A stretch of 15,888 bases of DNA from Candidatus Bathyarchaeota archaeon. GTDB lineage: Archaea > Thermoproteota > Bathyarchaeia > TCS64. The notes beneath the pieces are model-generated. The model did not search any database. It had not been told where the DNA came from and saw only the letters and a program-made list of their open reading frames with translations. Positions within the stretch are counted from its first letter, which is position 1. Each line of letters opens with the position of its first letter. Location: positions 1 to 15,888 of the forward strand of contig CALGBN010000101.1 of assembly GCA_937877765.1 (NCBI GenBank). Reading direction: 5' to 3'. The position numbers were made by a program, and so were the translations under genes. Shown here piece after piece: positions 5,468 through 13,049 of the stretch.

Positions 5468-6997
5468 CTAGGTTCTAACCACTTTTTCACCGAGATTTAG
5501 AAAATCTTTCTCACGTTTGTAGTAAGATTCCAGTGCGTCTGGAAGGTCTTTTATTTTCAAGCTTACCTGCTCCCATGAGTCACGGTCCCTGATGGTGAGT
5601 ACATCATCGTCTCGTGTGCTATAGTCAACTGCTACAGCGAGTGGTACACCGATCTCATCAACACGAGCATAACGTCTACCTATGCTTCCGCCAGTATCGT
5701 AGACGACCCAGAAACCCTTCTTCAACAAAAGGTCTCTTACTTCCTCGGCTTTCTCTTCGATCCCATCCTTGGTCACCAAGGGGAATACTGCAACTTGGTA
5801 GGGTGCGAGTTCTCTTGGGAAGTGGAATATGTTTCGTTTCTTGTTACGCTCATAATTGTTCTCCATCGCTAAGTAGGTCAAACGATCTAAACCATAGCTG
5901 GGCTCAACCACGTGGGGTACAAACCTTGTACCATCTTCCCGTAACACCTCCATGTTCTGACCTGACGCCTGCATATGGTTACTCAGATCAAAATTGGTTC
6001 TATAGGCACAGCCTGATACCTCGGTCCAGCCCCATGTATCCAGTTCTGCCTCATGATCATAGGTCTGGGCACTGTAATGGGCTCTTTCATCAGGTAAGTG
6101 TGCCCTGAATCGTTGTTTCTCCTCTGGGACACCAAGTGCGGTAATGAATTTCTGGCTAACTCCCATAAAATAGCCTTGCCACTCGGTGAGTATCAATCCT
6201 TGGTCAACGGCTTCTTTGATGGTGAGTACCTTGGGCTCCTTGACTTCTTGTGCCTCCATCTCCTCTGTATAGAGCCTGATTACTGAGTCCTTGACCTCAT
6301 CATACCATGGACAAGCTGGGTCCTCCGGGTCGAAGAATAGCTCAAGCTCCATGATAGTAAACTCACGCAGCCGTAGCATTCCACGGCGTGGACTGATCTC
6401 GTTACGAGCCACCTTACTACTCTGAACCAGTGCAAAGGGTAGTTTCTCCCTGTTGTGGATATAGCCTCGTTTATAGTTTAGGAACATAGCTTGGGCTGTC
6501 TCTGGTCGTAGATAGCCGACTTCTCCGCCTGTTGCACCGATCTCAGTCTTGAACATAGTCAAGAATAGCTCTGGTTCATTGAGTTGTCCGCCACAACGTG
6601 GGCATTTGATCTTATTTTCCACCATCATTCTTTTGATGGCTTCTCCACCCAAGGCTTCAACATTCTCCAAGCCAGTCTTGTCCTCAATAAGGTGATCTGC
6701 CCTGAAGCTGTGTCCACATTGACTGCACTCAGCGCTGTATTCTTTGAAGTTCTCTAAGTGCCCTGATGCCTCAAAGACCCTTTCTGGGTTAATGACAGGC
6801 GCCTCAAGTTCAAGAAAACCCTGCCGTCTGACAAAATGTTCCTTCCAGAGATTCTCCACGTTGCGTTTGAGCTTGGTTCCTAGGTCTCCATAGGTTGTGA
6901 AACCACTCATACCGCCGTATATCTCGAAGCTGGGCCAGAAGAAGCCCCTTCTTTTTGCGATCTCTGAAATTGTGTCGTATTTGGTCTTTGGAGCCAT
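5468..6997 (-). CDS. glyS: Glycyl-tRNA synthetase (class II, archaeal/eukaryotic single-chain type)
   Basis: Charges tRNA-Gly in the cytoplasm. Class II landmarks are present: N-terminal RRGFFWPSFEIYGGMSGF; motif 1 region VRRQGFLELEAPVINP; a Cys4 zinc site (CSQCG near 91-95, CPRCGG near 132-137); LRPETAQAMF; motif 2 ARNEISPRRGMLRLREF; and motif 3 EPSYGLDRLTYL. A C-terminal anticodon-binding domain follows (YQVAVFPLVTKDG to IGVPLAVAVDY). At 509 residues it is somewhat shorter than typical archaeal enzymes. ATG 6997 was preferred over the in-frame ATG 7012 because the TATA box at 7036-7028 predicts a start near 7006. It follows the mevalonate operon on the same strand with only a short gap, so read-through co-transcription is also possible. 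Confidence 0.95.
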   Translation of the reverse strand: MAPKTKYDTISEIAKRRGFFWPSFEIYGGMSGFTTYGDLGTKLKRNVENLWKEHFVRRQGFLELEAPVINPERVFEASGHLENFKEYSAECSQCGHSFRADHLIEDKTGLENVEALGGEAIKRMMVENKIKCPRCGGQLNEPELFLTMFKTEIGATGGEVGYLRPETAQAMFLNYKRGYIHNREKLPFALVQSSKVARNEISPRRGMLRLREFTIMELELFFDPEDPACPWYDEVKDSVIRLYTEEMEAQEVKEPKVLTIKEAVDQGLILTEWQGYFMGVSQKFITALGVPEEKQRFRAHLPDERAHYSAQTYDHEAELDTWGWTEVSGCAYRTNFDLSNHMQASGQNMEVLREDGTRFVPHVVEPSYGLDRLTYLAMENNYERNKKRNIFHFPRELAPYQVAVFPLVTKDGIEEKAEEVRDLLLKKGFWVVYDTGGSIGRRYARVDEIGVPLAVAVDYSTRDDDVLTIRDRDSWEQVSLKIKDLPDALESYYKREKDFLNLGEKVVRT

Positions 6998-7014
6998 GGT
7001 TATCAGAACCATGG
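6994..7014. repeat. Perfect inverted repeat over the GlyRS start codons
   Basis: CCATGGTT (6994-7001), a five-base spacer, then AACCATGG (7007-7014) form a perfect 8-bp inverted repeat. Each arm contains one of the two in-frame ATG codons (6997 and 7012). It could be a hairpin hiding a start codon, an operator, or a coincidence. Confidence 0.6.
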
Positions 7015-7027
7015 ATATGATTAGAAG

Positions 7028-7036
7028 TTATAAAAA
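7028..7036 (-). promoter_or_regulatory. TATA box of the GlyRS gene, overlapping a T-run
   Basis: On the minus strand CTTTTTATAAC supplies a TATA box whose centre predicts a start near 7006. Its five T may also end transcripts arriving from the upstream DUF35 gene, whose stop codon is 11 bases away. Confidence 0.45.
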
Positions 7037-7046
7037 GTTGGGGATT

Positions 7047-7439
7047 TTACTCGACAACTGGTCGGAACTTGTACCCGTATTGAAGGATACCTTCTTTGCC
7101 GTCTTCCTTGACCTTACGGAAGACAGCTTCGACCTTTAAGCCAGCCTCTACAGCATCAGGTGCTATATCAACAACTTGGCTCAGCACCTTACAGCCATCC
7201 TCAAGCTCGATCAACGCTACCACATAGGGTACGTACTTCTCGAACCCAGTTGGGGCGCTGCTGATGGTGGTCCATGTGACTACCTCGCCTCTTTCCGCTA
7301 GCTTGTATGGTTTGAAATCGGTTGATCCACATTTGCAGACTGGTCTCGTTGGGAAGTATTTTGCGCCACATTGGCTACATTCCTCACCCTGCAGTCTGTA
7401 TCGTGGTACCTCGTTTCTCCAGTATCTTGGGACACTCAT
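7047..7439 (-). CDS. DUF35 OB-fold / zinc-ribbon protein of the HMG-CoA synthase-thiolase complex
   Basis: A 130-residue member of the DUF35 (YbaK-unrelated, COG1545) family. The N-terminal part has a zinc ribbon (ECSQCGAKYFPTRPVCKCG, Cys at about 21, 24, 35 and 37) and the rest an OB fold (GEVVTWTTISSAP to KVLSQVVD). In Methanothermococcus the homologous protein bridges acetoacetyl-CoA thiolase and HMG-CoA synthase in one complex and shares CoA-binding space, letting the endergonic thiolase step be pulled by the synthase. Gene order here is the same: its ATG overlaps the thiolase stop (ATGA). All four Cys of the zinc site are present, so the scaffold appears intact even though the neighbouring thiolase looks altered. 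Confidence 0.92.
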   Translation of the reverse strand: MSVPRYWRNEVPRYRLQGEECSQCGAKYFPTRPVCKCGSTDFKPYKLAERGEVVTWTTISSAPTGFEKYVPYVVALIELEDGCKVLSQVVDIAPDAVEAGLKVEAVFRKVKEDGKEGILQYGYKFRPVVE

Positions 7440-8575
7440 TTATCAGCCCTCCGTAACACGTTGACGGCGCAAATCGATGCCATTCCTCCCATGTTCTCGG
7501 CTACCCCGATCTTTGCGTCTGGTATTTGATGATCGCCTGCCTTGCCTTGTAGCTGCCAAGCGATCTCAGCAAGCTGATAGATGCCTGTGGCTCCCAGAGG
7601 GTTACCTCTTGCCTTCAATCCACCGAAGGTGTTCACTGGAATCTTGCCTTCCTTGTCAACATCATCGGAGTTGACGAGTTTCGCTCCTTTACCGGGCTTG
7701 GCTAAGCCTAGGCCCTCGATTCCGAGGACTCCGTTGATGCTAAAGTCGTCCTGAACTTCAGCAAGATCAATATCAGTTGCTTTGATCTTGGCCATCTTGT
7801 AGGCTCTATCAGCAGCGGTCTTGATTGCTTTCATCTCTAATGGGTCCTGACGAGCCGCGATACTAGTGTAGTCAGTGCTTACCGCGGTTCCCGCTACCTC
7901 AACGCCTTCATCGTCCGCGGGGACGAGTATCAATGATGCTGCACCGTCTCCAATGCCTGAGCATTCCATCATATGTATGGGGTCTGCCTCCATTGGGCTT
8001 GACATGGCTCTTTGTAGGCTCATCTTGAATGGGTACTGAGCGTGTTTGCATCCAACTGCGTGCTCATGGCTCTTGACAGCCATCATGCAAACTTCTTCTG
8101 GCGTGGCGTAGAGGTCCATGTAGAGTCTGTGTATCATTGCTGCGATCCCAGCCTTAGTGACACCAGTGTAGGCTGTGTACTCTTGTTCTTCAGCCATCGC
8201 CAAACCAGTAGTGACGACCTCAGGTAGAATATCAGATAATTTCTCTACACCAGTAACCATAACAGCGTCACTGTATCCGCTAGCGACTGCCTGTACTGCC
8301 TCATGGAATGCTACTCCACCACTTGCGCTACCAGCCTCGATTCTCGTAGCCGGTAAGCCGGGGGTGCCTAGACTATCAGCCATTACCGCTGCGAGGTTAA
8401 GCTGATCTTGCATCAGGGAACCGCCCATGTTACTCACATAGACCTTGTCTACCGCATCAATACCAGCATCTTTCATGGATTTCATTGAAGCCTCAGCGAA
8501 TAAGCTCTGAATAGGCTTGTCCCAGTACTCAGAGACCCTGATTAGTCCAACGCCTGCTATCTTGACTTTTCTCAT
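7436..8575 (-). CDS. Thiolase-fold protein (acetoacetyl-CoA thiolase position) with altered active-site residues
   Basis: A 379-residue thiolase-superfamily protein, full length for archaeal acetyl-CoA C-acetyltransferases, which condense two acetyl-CoA as the first mevalonate step. The fold is well kept ([58 protein letters not shown]). However, Ser83 stands where the acyl-carrying Cys is expected (usual ACASGG), QDDF (Gln275, Asp277) where HDCF is usual, Asn325 where the catalytic His of GHPxGATG is expected, and Glu360 where HN is usual. Only Cys369 remains in the C-terminal region. Both ends overlap neighbours by four bases, with HMG-CoA synthase before and DUF35 after, so it is surely part of that operon. 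It may be structural or have changed chemistry. The family is certain; activity is doubtful. Confidence 0.9.
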   Translation of the reverse strand: MRKVKIAGVGLIRVSEYWDKPIQSLFAEASMKSMKDAGIDAVDKVYVSNMGGSLMQDQLNLAAVMADSLGTPGLPATRIEAGSASGGVAFHEAVQAVASGYSDAVMVTGVEKLSDILPEVVTTGLAMAEEQEYTAYTGVTKAGIAAMIHRLYMDLYATPEEVCMMAVKSHEHAVGCKHAQYPFKMSLQRAMSSPMEADPIHMMECSGIGDGAASLILVPADDEGVEVAGTAVSTDYTSIAARQDPLEMKAIKTAADRAYKMAKIKATDIDLAEVQDDFSINGVLGIEGLGLAKPGKGAKLVNSDDVDKEGKIPVNTFGGLKARGNPLGATGIYQLAEIAWQLQGKAGDHQIPDAKIGVAENMGGMASICAVNVLRRADK

Positions 8576-9618
8576 TTGATAATCTGCCCCCTGTTCTTGA
8601 GGTACGTGGCGTAATCCACGTACTCCTTACGCTCGATAAACGTCTCCATCTTGGGCCCCTCACGTTTCTCAAGTATCGCGTCTTGGACTGTGAAGATGAA
8701 CGCGTCGCTACCGCTACCTGAGCCATAGCTGACCACGAATATCTTGTCATCAGGCTCAGCCACATCCAATGTAGCTGCTAATCCGACTGGTGTACTGCCG
8801 GCATACGTGTTTCCGATGCGTGGGGAGACCAAACCGGGCTCTATCTGGTCCATACTGAAGCCCATTATCTTTGCTGCATTAATAGGGAACTTTGCGTTTG
8901 GCTGATGGAAGACTGCCCATTTGAAGTCCTCGGGTTTGTAACCGGTCTCTTCTAGTAGTGCCTTTCCTGCGCCTGTGATGTGTTTGAAGTACGCTGGTGC
9001 GCCTGTGAACCTGTTACCGTGGCGTGGATACATCTCCTTTGAGCGTCTCCAAAAGTCAGGTGTATCAGTCACGAAGCTGTATGATGCCTCAAGATAAGCA
9101 ATAGTCTCTGCACTACGTTCTCCAAAGATAAACGCTGCTCCTCCACAAGCCGCAGTATATTCCAATGCGTCCTGTGGTCTTCCCTGTGCTGTATCTGCTC
9201 CAATCGCCATTGCGTACTTGTGCATGCCACTACCCACCAAGCCTATGCACGTCTGCATGGCCTCAGTGCCAGCTTTACACGCGAACTCGTAGTCAGCCGT
9301 GGAGACGCTTGGGGTAGCGCCAATAACTTCGGCTACTATGGTTCCGCTTGGCTTGACGGCGTAGGGTTTGGACTCTGTGCCCACGTACACTGCGCCTATC
9401 TCGCTTGGATCGATGTTTGCTCGTTTTACCGCTTGTTTCGCCGCCTCAACACTAATAGTGATAGTGTCTTCGTCTAAGGCGACAACGCTCTTCTCCTCAA
9501 CAGGTGCCCCGAATCCTCCCCAGACCCGGTTTATCTCTGAGGCTTTGAGTCGGTACATGGGTACGTATGCTCCGTAGCCTATGATCCCGACTTGTCTTCC
9601 AGTCTTCAATGTGATCAC
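8572..9618 (-). CDS. Hydroxymethylglutaryl-CoA synthase
   Basis: Condenses acetoacetyl-CoA with acetyl-CoA to HMG-CoA, the committed entry to mevalonate and archaeal isoprenoid lipids. The start of the fold is [20 protein letters not shown]. The catalytic triad is intact: Glu82 in [12 protein letters not shown], Cys114 in [10 protein letters not shown] and His238 in [10 protein letters not shown] (numbered from GTG 9618). The C-terminal [10 protein letters not shown] glycine loop is also present. The frame stays open upstream to a TTG at 9645, but the TATA box at 9658-9651 predicts a transcript start near 9628, so the TTG would not be on the mRNA. GTG 9618 or TTG 9609 are the plausible starts. 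It is the first gene of the operon and overlaps the thiolase ATG by four bases. Confidence 0.92.
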   Translation of the reverse strand: MITLKTGRQVGIIGYGAYVPMYRLKASEINRVWGGFGAPVEEKSVVALDEDTITISVEAAKQAVKRANIDPSEIGAVYVGTESKPYAVKPSGTIVAEVIGATPSVSTADYEFACKAGTEAMQTCIGLVGSGMHKYAMAIGADTAQGRPQDALEYTAACGGAAFIFGERSAETIAYLEASYSFVTDTPDFWRRSKEMYPRHGNRFTGAPAYFKHITGAGKALLEETGYKPEDFKWAVFHQPNAKFPINAAKIMGFSMDQIEPGLVSPRIGNTYAGSTPVGLAATLDVAEPDDKIFVVSYGSGSGSDAFIFTVQDAILEKREGPKMETFIERKEYVDYATYLKNRGQIIK

Positions 9619-9650
9619 GTATGAATTGTTTTGAAAAGACTGCAAGGACG

Positions 9651-9658
9651 ATATTTAA
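9651..9658 (-). promoter_or_regulatory. TATA box of the mevalonate operon
   Basis: On the minus strand this is TTAAATAT. Its centre predicts a start near 9628. Three copies of CGTCTT (read on the minus strand) end at 9657, 9683 and 9693, the first one touching the TATA box. Confidence 0.5.
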
Positions 9659-9698
9659 GACGCTCGACATATGGCGAAACATAAGACGTCAAAAGACG
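9657..9698. repeat. Three AAGACG hexamers upstream of HMG-CoA synthase
   Basis: AAGACG occurs at 9657-9662, 9683-9688 and 9693-9698, with steps of 26 and 10 bases. The last two are one helical turn apart and include a CGTC-ttttGACG dyad on the minus strand. They could be a regulator site for the operon, but hexamers are short and this is weak evidence. Confidence 0.3.
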
Positions 9699-9726
9699 AT
9701 TTTTTGGCAAGTTTTTGATAAATTTT

Positions 9727-10605
9727 CTAAGACAAATAGACATCTTTGATGGCGCGTAGTGATTTTAGGGTCGCCCTTAGACTATAGGGTGGCTCAAACT
9801 CTTTCACATGGTCTCGCCAGTCCTCACCCACCACCTGTATTGACTCTGGGTCAATTGGCCCGAGACCCTTCTCGGCTGATAATGCTATGTGGGGTATCTC
9901 CGCTGGGTCATATCCCATTAACCAGCTGCATACTGCGTCAACGGAGACTAGGTTTCGTCCAGCTACTACTAGGTCCATGCATACGGGGTTGCCTACTACG
10001 GGTCCGTTTCCCTCCATGCAGTTGATGCCATCAACGATTATCAGGTCGTTGTGGATCGTTTCGGCTAGGAAGGGGAGTATCTCGTTTAGGTGTTTGTGGA
10101 GTTTGCCTTTTTGTTTCCGCTGGAATACACCGTAGAGGTTCTTGATACCGAGGGTTACCAGTGTGTGGGCGCAGGTCTTGATCTTTGGTAGATTGATGAA
10201 GTAGTCGGCTTCTAGTACAGTCTTTGGTAGTCTGAGACTCGTTCCAGCGATCTGATGTTCTTCGTATCTGTCGTGACTAAGATTGATGAAGTCAACATCC
10301 CAGTCATCAAGATACCCCATGAGACCTGAGCGCTCCATACGTGTGGTGGCCTTTCCCGAGATATTATCGGATTCAACGATGACCAAATCATTCCCATTCT
10401 CACGGACAAGGTCTACAACGGCTTTGATGAGAGAGAAATCAGTGATAACCATCCCTTCTGGGTTCTTGGCGTTACAGATATTGGGTTTAATCACCACATT
10501 GGCGTCAGGTTCGAGGTTTAATCCACCTATCAGTTCTATGCTTTTTCGTACTGATTGTTCGATGTTATGTCCATGAACCAGAGAGACCTGTTCCACATCA
10601 ATCAC
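9727..10605 (-). CDS. DUF362 domain protein
   Basis: A 292-residue soluble protein covering the DUF362 domain. Recognisable pieces are NVVIKPNICNAKNPEG (about residues 36-51), VESDNISG, EADYFINLPKIKTCAH, LGIKNLYGVFQR and VVGNPVCMDLVVAGRNLVSVDAV. Many DUF362 proteins carry 2[4Fe-4S] ferredoxin modules; none is present, and the cysteines do not form a cluster motif. No reaction is established for the stand-alone form. The GTG start at 10605 overlaps the stop of the Gfo/Idh gene by eight bases, so the two are co-expressed; a second in-frame GTG at 10596 follows the SD-like GTGATTGAT. It is the last gene of a three-gene operon with a small membrane protein and an oxidoreductase. Confidence 0.88.
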   Translation of the reverse strand: MIDVEQVSLVHGHNIEQSVRKSIELIGGLNLEPDANVVIKPNICNAKNPEGMVITDFSLIKAVVDLVRENGNDLVIVESDNISGKATTRMERSGLMGYLDDWDVDFINLSHDRYEEHQIAGTSLRLPKTVLEADYFINLPKIKTCAHTLVTLGIKNLYGVFQRKQKGKLHKHLNEILPFLAETIHNDLIIVDGINCMEGNGPVVGNPVCMDLVVAGRNLVSVDAVCSWLMGYDPAEIPHIALSAEKGLGPIDPESIQVVGEDWRDHVKEFEPPYSLRATLKSLRAIKDVYLS

Positions 10606-11584
10606 TTCCCATACTGTCCGAGACCAGTTTCATGGTTTCAAGTATATTGATCTCGTCGTCAATAGTAATCTTTGGACTTTCTTTTCCATTTACTAGTTGG
10701 TGGAAGTGGTGGTACTGGTTCTTGAAGCTCGGATGCTTGAACTTTATGAGATCAATGTACCAGCCTATACCTTTCTCACGGATAGTCTCCTGATGCCCGT
10801 TCAATGAAACCTCTAGCTTGTACGGGTTCATCATCAAATCAGAACACAGTCTACCATTCTCACACTCAACAGACACAACGAATCTTGGACGAAGACTAGT
10901 CCAACTCAGATTAGCATCAACAGACACATTACTTGTACCGAGGCACACCTTCATGTTATCGCAGACATCATAATCCTTGCACCACCAATCAACAGACTCA
11001 ACCGCGTTGATGTGCCCTACGATAGGTTGAACCACAGACAAAATATGGGGTAATACATCCTCGACAACGCCGTTTTCTTTGGTTTGCCTGAAATTGGTTT
11101 CGCTTCGATAGAGTCGGAGATTATTCTCAAATGCGACCCGTATATCAGTTATATCGCCCATTGAGCCCTGTGAAAGATACTCTTCCATGAGGTTCAGACT
11201 CGGCGTAAACCTATAGTTATGAGCCGGTAAAACTACGAGTCCTGTTGATTTCTGGGCATCCTTGATCGTTAAACATCCTTTTGGGGTCTCAGTCAGTGGT
11301 TTTTCACAGATAACATGCATGTCGTGTTCCAGCGCCATCAAAGTAAGTTCCTCGTGGACTCTTGGAGGAGTGTTGATGGCTACAGCGTCGATATCTGGGT
11401 CATGGAAAAATTCTTCACTATTATTGTATGCTTTTTCTGCCCCAGACGCGGTTTGTGCTTCACGCATTCTCGCCTCATCTATGTCTAGTACCGCGGTCAC
11501 AGATACATCTGGGAGTTGTTCGATGGCTCGTAGATGAAACATTGATGTGACGCGGCCACATCCGATTACACCGAGGCGAAGCAT
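10598..11584 (-). CDS. Gfo/Idh/MocA family NAD(P)-dependent oxidoreductase
   Basis: A 328-residue cytoplasmic dehydrogenase of the glucose-fructose oxidoreductase / inositol dehydrogenase family. The N-terminal Rossmann fold starts LRLGVIGCGRVTSMFH, followed by VLDID binding the adenosine ribose, AINTPPRVHEE, and the conserved CEKPLTETP motif with the catalytic-site Lys. The C-terminal domain shows VEDVLPHILSVVQPI, matching the usual GGxxxDxxxHxxD region with some divergence. Substrates in this family are sugars, UDP-sugars or inositol; the exact one cannot be read. A good SD (AGGTGG, 11596-11591) lies six bases before the ATG, consistent with an internal operon position after the small membrane protein gene. 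Nearness to glycan and inositol phosphate genes suggests a sugar substrate, which is inference. Confidence 0.92.
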   Translation of the reverse strand: MLRLGVIGCGRVTSMFHLRAIEQLPDVSVTAVLDIDEARMREAQTASGAEKAYNNSEEFFHDPDIDAVAINTPPRVHEELTLMALEHDMHVICEKPLTETPKGCLTIKDAQKSTGLVVLPAHNYRFTPSLNLMEEYLSQGSMGDITDIRVAFENNLRLYRSETNFRQTKENGVVEDVLPHILSVVQPIVGHINAVESVDWWCKDYDVCDNMKVCLGTSNVSVDANLSWTSLRPRFVVSVECENGRLCSDLMMNPYKLEVSLNGHQETIREKGIGWYIDLIKFKHPSFKNQYHHFHQLVNGKESPKITIDDEINILETMKLVSDSMGSD

Positions 11585-11590
11585 GGATTA

Positions 11591-11596
11591 CCACCT
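11591..11596 (-). promoter_or_regulatory. Shine-Dalgarno site of the Gfo/Idh gene
   Basis: AGGTGG on the minus strand, six bases before ATG 11584. It supports this start and an internal operon position, in contrast to the leaderless first genes elsewhere in the window. Confidence 0.5.
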
Positions 11597-11625
11597 GAAT
11601 CTATGGCAGATATCAGTTAAGAGAT

Positions 11626-11895
11626 TTACAGGTCAAGGAACTTACAGACCAGTTGATCGGCGAGTCCCTTGGGCTGGGCTAGGTTCTTTGGTTTGGGTGG
11701 GTTCTGTATGTTGCAGAAGTATTTCCAGTAGAAGTATTTCCCGACTGTTACTTCCATCTTGAGTGTCTTGTGTAGGAATACGTCTACGGTTCCCATCCAT
11801 GCTCTTCCGAGGAAGCTTCCCGCGAAAGCCATTCCGAGTAGGTATGTGGCTATTGCGGCTAATAGTTGAAGACCTGTTTGGATCGTGAACATCAT
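11626..11895 (-). CDS. Small membrane protein, unknown function (89 aa)
   Basis: I do not recognise this protein. It begins with two ATG codons in tandem (11895 and 11892), followed by one clear membrane segment of about 25 residues (LQLLAAIATYLLGMAFAGSFLG), an amphipathic stretch with aromatic residues (VGKYFYWKYFCNI) and a proline- and lysine-rich tail (NPPKPKNLAQPKG). Support for a real gene comes from a minus-strand TATA box at 11935-11928, an SD-like GTGAT four bases before the first ATG, and a 41-base gap to the Gfo/Idh gene on the same strand. It would be the first gene of the operon and might anchor or assist the downstream enzymes. A competing overlapping frame (11950-11642) lacks these signals. 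Confidence 0.62.
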   Translation of the reverse strand: MMFTIQTGLQLLAAIATYLLGMAFAGSFLGRAWMGTVDVFLHKTLKMEVTVGKYFYWKYFCNIQNPPKPKNLAQPKGLADQLVCKFLDL

Positions 11896-11927
11896 TTATA
11901 TCACTAGCGATACACAGGAGTATCGTC

Positions 11928-11935
11928 AGATAAAA
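11928..11935 (-). promoter_or_regulatory. Candidate TATA box for the small membrane protein operon
   Basis: On the minus strand this is TTTTATCT. It predicts a start near 11905, about ten bases before the ATG, leaving room for the SD-like GTGAT. Confidence 0.4.
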
Positions 11936-11942
11936 GCTTAAC

Positions 11943-12971
11943 TCAGCCAAGATAATCGCTTAAAACCTCACGATACCCAAACTGGAAACTCACAAACCCA
12001 CAGAGAACCAACTCAAACCAGTAAGTAGCCAAACGAGTCAACAAACTAATAGCACTAGCCACCTCCAGAGGCACACCAAGAACCACAAAAGCTCCGGCCA
12101 GTCCAGCGTCTACGATACCTAGACCGCTGGGGATAATGAAGTTTAGTTGTTGGATAAACTCGATTACTGCATAGATCAATACGATTACCCAGAAGTTGAT
12201 GGGCTCATTCAGTGAACGCGACACCATATACGCTGTGATAGCCCCCGTGCTCCAGTGGAACCCCACCAAGCACAAAGACAATAGGTTCTCAAACGGTTTT
12301 TCCCGTAGGGTATTGAGGCTCTCATGTATCTCGTTTACAAACTCCTCAAAGCTACTTAACCCGAAACGACTGCTGTAGAGATATTTCTCAATCTGGTTTT
12401 TGAGCCAGTCTGGGCTTCTCTGGTATAGATTCATCAATCTATTGGGGGATAGAATCAGGGCGAACATGGCTGTGTTTGATAACGCGAATATGACGGCGAA
12501 CCAGATGTACTCGTGTCTTATTGGAATCGCTGACCCGTTGACTAAGTGTACGATTATTGCGCCGAGGCTGATCATGAACCCGAAACTGATGAAATAATAC
12601 ACCTTGCTTACAATAACAGAGGAAACAGCCTTACCTAGATTACCGCCCTCCTTATCGTGTATCAAATAAGCTCTGACAATCTCAAACCCCGATGGAAAAG
12701 GAAGTATCCAAACAGCGAAGAGCCCCGTAAAACTGATCTGAATACTCGTCCAAAGGCTGCTCTTGAAGCCGAGGCTCTTGAGAATTATATGCCATGAGGC
12801 TGAGAGAAATACCAACCCAAGATAGTTTACGGCAACAGCTGCAGCGAACATCCATGGATTAAATCTCCCTACCTCGGTTAGCACCTTGAATGGGTTCGTA
12901 TAGACTAGGTAGAAGATGAAGAGGATTACGCCTGTTATCAAGAAGAAAAGACTCCATTGATTCCTCTTCAT
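11943..12971 (-). CDS. UPF0104 / lysylphosphatidylglycerol synthase TM-region family membrane protein (flippase-like)
   Basis: A 342-residue polytopic membrane protein with about eight hydrophobic segments, the first at residues 6-24 (WSLFFLITGVILFIFYLVY). Family-typical pieces are LPFPSGFEIVRAYLIHD, a conserved G-E/F-x-x-R-x-Y loop, and FIIPSGLGIVDAGLAGAFVVLGV near the C-terminus. The soluble aminoacyl-transferase domain of bacterial MprF is absent. Archaeal members lie beside glycosyltransferases and are thought to move lipid-linked intermediates, but this is not proven. I start at ATG 12971 (MKRNQWSLFF): the frame stays open to 13142, but that extension lies across the promoter and start of the divergent pyruvyl transferase gene. 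A minus-strand TATA element at 13014-13004 fits ATG 12971. Confidence 0.88.
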   Translation of the reverse strand: MKRNQWSLFFLITGVILFIFYLVYTNPFKVLTEVGRFNPWMFAAAVAVNYLGLVFLSASWHIILKSLGFKSSLWTSIQISFTGLFAVWILPFPSGFEIVRAYLIHDKEGGNLGKAVSSVIVSKVYYFISFGFMISLGAIIVHLVNGSAIPIRHEYIWFAVIFALSNTAMFALILSPNRLMNLYQRSPDWLKNQIEKYLYSSRFGLSSFEEFVNEIHESLNTLREKPFENLLSLCLVGFHWSTGAITAYMVSRSLNEPINFWVIVLIYAVIEFIQQLNFIIPSGLGIVDAGLAGAFVVLGVPLEVASAISLLTRLATYWFELVLCGFVSFQFGYREVLSDYLG

Positions 12972-13003
12972 AATTATCCCAATTGAAGGGCAAATACATG
13001 AAT

Positions 13004-13024
13004 AAAAAATATAGAGTAAATTAA
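13004..13024. promoter_or_regulatory. Overlapping divergent promoters
   Basis: On the minus strand CTATATTTTTT (13014-13004) gives a start near 12983, about 12 bases before ATG 12971. On the plus strand TAAATTAA (13017-13024) is centred about 29 bases before ATG 13050, so that gene is probably leaderless. The two boxes nearly touch, so polymerases should compete. Confidence 0.4.
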
Positions 13025-13049
13025 TAGCGGAAACACCCAAGAATACAAC

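Noticed and set aside
5614..6286. Plus-strand frames opposite GlyRS
   Set aside because: They are antisense shadows of a strongly conserved enzyme and show no recognisable domain.
9640..9645. TTG at 9645 as the HMG-CoA synthase start
   Set aside because: It is upstream of the transcript start predicted from the TATA box, and the extra residues have no counterpart in the family.
10510..10527. GGTTCGAGGTTTAATCC resembling a tRNA TpsiC arm
   Set aside because: It lies inside the well-supported DUF362 coding sequence and no tRNA cloverleaf can be built around it.
11642..11950. 102-residue minus-strand frame overlapping the small membrane protein
   Set aside because: Its composition is low in hydrophobic segments and rich in Arg/Thr/Pro shadows; it starts before the predicted transcript start and lacks an SD, unlike the 89-residue frame.
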